Both the position numbers and the translations under genes were made by a program. The notes below the pieces were generated by a model. It saw only the letters and a list, made by a program, of their open reading frames with translations, was not told the DNA's origin and searched no databases. A stretch of DNA of 6,238 nucleotides from Gammaproteobacteria bacterium (lineage in GTDB: Bacteria > Pseudomonadota > Gammaproteobacteria > GRL18). Below, piece after piece: positions 5,918-6,238 of the stretch (its first letter is position 1; every line of letters starts with the position of its first letter). The stretch spans positions 1 through 6,238 of the forward strand of contig DAOVUK010000210.1 of assembly GCA_030632625.1 (NCBI GenBank), given 5' to 3'.

Positions 5918-5960
5918 ACAAGGGATGAGTTAAATTTTTGCTCATTCCCTTTCTTGTTTT
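5918..5960 (+). terminator. Terminator after tRNA-Met
   Basis: AAGGGATGAG (5920-5929) pairs with CTCAT-T-CCCTT (5941-5951), a 10-bp stem with a single bulged T at 5946 and a loop of 5930-5940. It is followed by TCTTGTTTT. The outer ACAAG and CTTGT could extend it with an internal loop. It starts six bases after the tRNA CCA end, so it should end the tRNA-Met transcript ahead of the rRNA promoter. Confidence 0.65.
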
Positions 5961-6021
5961 CACAGTCTTTTTAGCTTATTTAAGAAAATAAAAAAGAATG
6001 TGAAAATAAAGAAAAAAAGTA

Positions 6022-6049
6022 TTGACGGCTCGAAATTAGAGCGTATAAT
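6022..6049 (+). promoter_or_regulatory. rRNA operon P1-type promoter with UP element
   Basis: TTGACG (6022-6027) and a perfect TATAAT (6044-6049) are separated by 16 bases, as is typical of rrn P1 promoters. The 38 bases before it (5984-6021) are almost all A with scattered T and G, a strong candidate UP element for the alpha C-terminal domain of RNA polymerase. Transcription should start near 6056. I see no clear second (P2) promoter before the window ends. Fis sites cannot be judged by eye. Confidence 0.85.
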
Positions 6050-6055
6050 ACGCAT

Positions 6056-6238
6056 CTCATTCAGAGAAACTCTTAAGTAAAACTTGAGAAACTACTGAAA
6101 GAACAACCACTTAGAAGCATTGACTTTAGATTAAATGCAAGCCTGAGCGGTTATTGCTCTTTAAAAAGAAATCGAACAATTTGTGTGGGTTCTTGTCAAC
6201 CGATGCGTTATCAGCTTGCTGATAGTGTGTCAAAAAAT
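6056..6238 (+). other. 5' leader of an rRNA operon (16S lies beyond the edge)
   Basis: This is the transcribed leader of a ribosomal RNA operon. An early hairpin, CTTAAGT (6072-6078) with ACTTGAG (6082-6088), is followed by a small GAGC/GCTC hairpin (6145-6148 with 6156-6159) overlapping boxA. A further hairpin, TATCAG/CTGATA (6209-6214 with 6219-6224, loop CTTG), lies close to the edge. The start of mature 16S rRNA is not present. By comparison with E. coli it should begin within roughly 100 bases to the right. Similar boxA/boxC sequence also occurs in 16S-23S spacers, but the strong promoter upstream argues for a 16S leader. Confidence 0.85.
6155..6189 (+). promoter_or_regulatory. boxA and boxC antitermination elements
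   Basis: boxA reads TGCTCTTTAAAAA from 6155, matching the core TGCTCTTTA. In E. coli, boxA RNA recruits NusB-S10 and the rRNA antitermination complex. boxC reads GTGTGGG (6183-6189), preceded by AACAATTT, very like the E. coli leader. After the core this boxA has AAAA where E. coli has ACAA. Confidence 0.85.

Noticed and set aside
6200..6238. Minus-strand promoter with TTGACA at the right edge
   Set aside because: The complement of TGTCAAAAAA gives a perfect TTGACA, but the bases 16-17 positions away (ATAACG or TAACGC) are a poor -10, and the region is rRNA leader.
1..6238. Mobile elements, CRISPR arrays, defence systems or novel protein families
   Set aside because: No transposase, long inverted repeat, spaced repeat array or unassigned long reading frame was found. 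Every substantial coding region belongs to a known core family.

Overview
This window is a stretch of core chromosome from a gammaproteobacterium, apparently one outside the enterics. It has moderate to low G+C, with very A+T-rich intergenic DNA. All real genes lie on the + strand in the order lolB, ispE, tRNA-Gln(TTG), prs, rplY, pth, ychF, tRNA-Met(CAT), followed by the promoter and leader of a ribosomal RNA operon. From memory, the block from lolB to tRNA-Met has the same order as in Pseudomonas, and the long two-domain form of L25 also fits a non-enteric lineage. I cannot name the genus from the sequence alone.

Region by region: positions 1-117 hold no supportable gene, apart from a possible few last codons of an upstream gene. 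lolB (outer-membrane lipoprotein receptor) and ispE (isoprenoid precursor kinase) are 32 bases apart and probably co-transcribed. Next is a 265-base gap with weak terminator-like hairpins, a good sigma70 promoter (1740-1768) and a long A+T-rich leader, ending in tRNA-Gln. Just behind the tRNA is a second good promoter (1992-2020) that should drive prs. prs, rplY, pth and ychF follow with no convincing terminator between them. The 207-base prs-rplY gap holds three hairpins in a row ahead of a good ribosome binding site. After ychF, tRNA-Met is a self-contained unit with its own promoter, a hairpin leader and a terminator. The last 250 bases hold an A-rich upstream element, a near-consensus rRNA P1 promoter and a leader with boxA and boxC. 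The 16S gene itself should begin just beyond the right edge.

Functionally the cluster is about making and maintaining translation capacity. Prs makes PRPP for nucleotides, L25 binds 5S rRNA, Pth recycles peptidyl-tRNA and YchF is a ribosome-associated ATPase. Two tRNAs and an rRNA operon complete the set. LolB and IspE serve the cell envelope and isoprenoid supply.

I found no mobile element, CRISPR array, defence system or unknown protein family here. The points worth a second look are regulatory: paired TTATAA hexamers confined to three intergenic gaps (one pair overlapping the prs promoter), the hairpin-rich rplY leader, a palindrome over the likely lolB start codon, a duplicated discriminator-like motif in the tRNA-Met leader, and the placement of an rRNA operon directly behind ychF and tRNA-Met.
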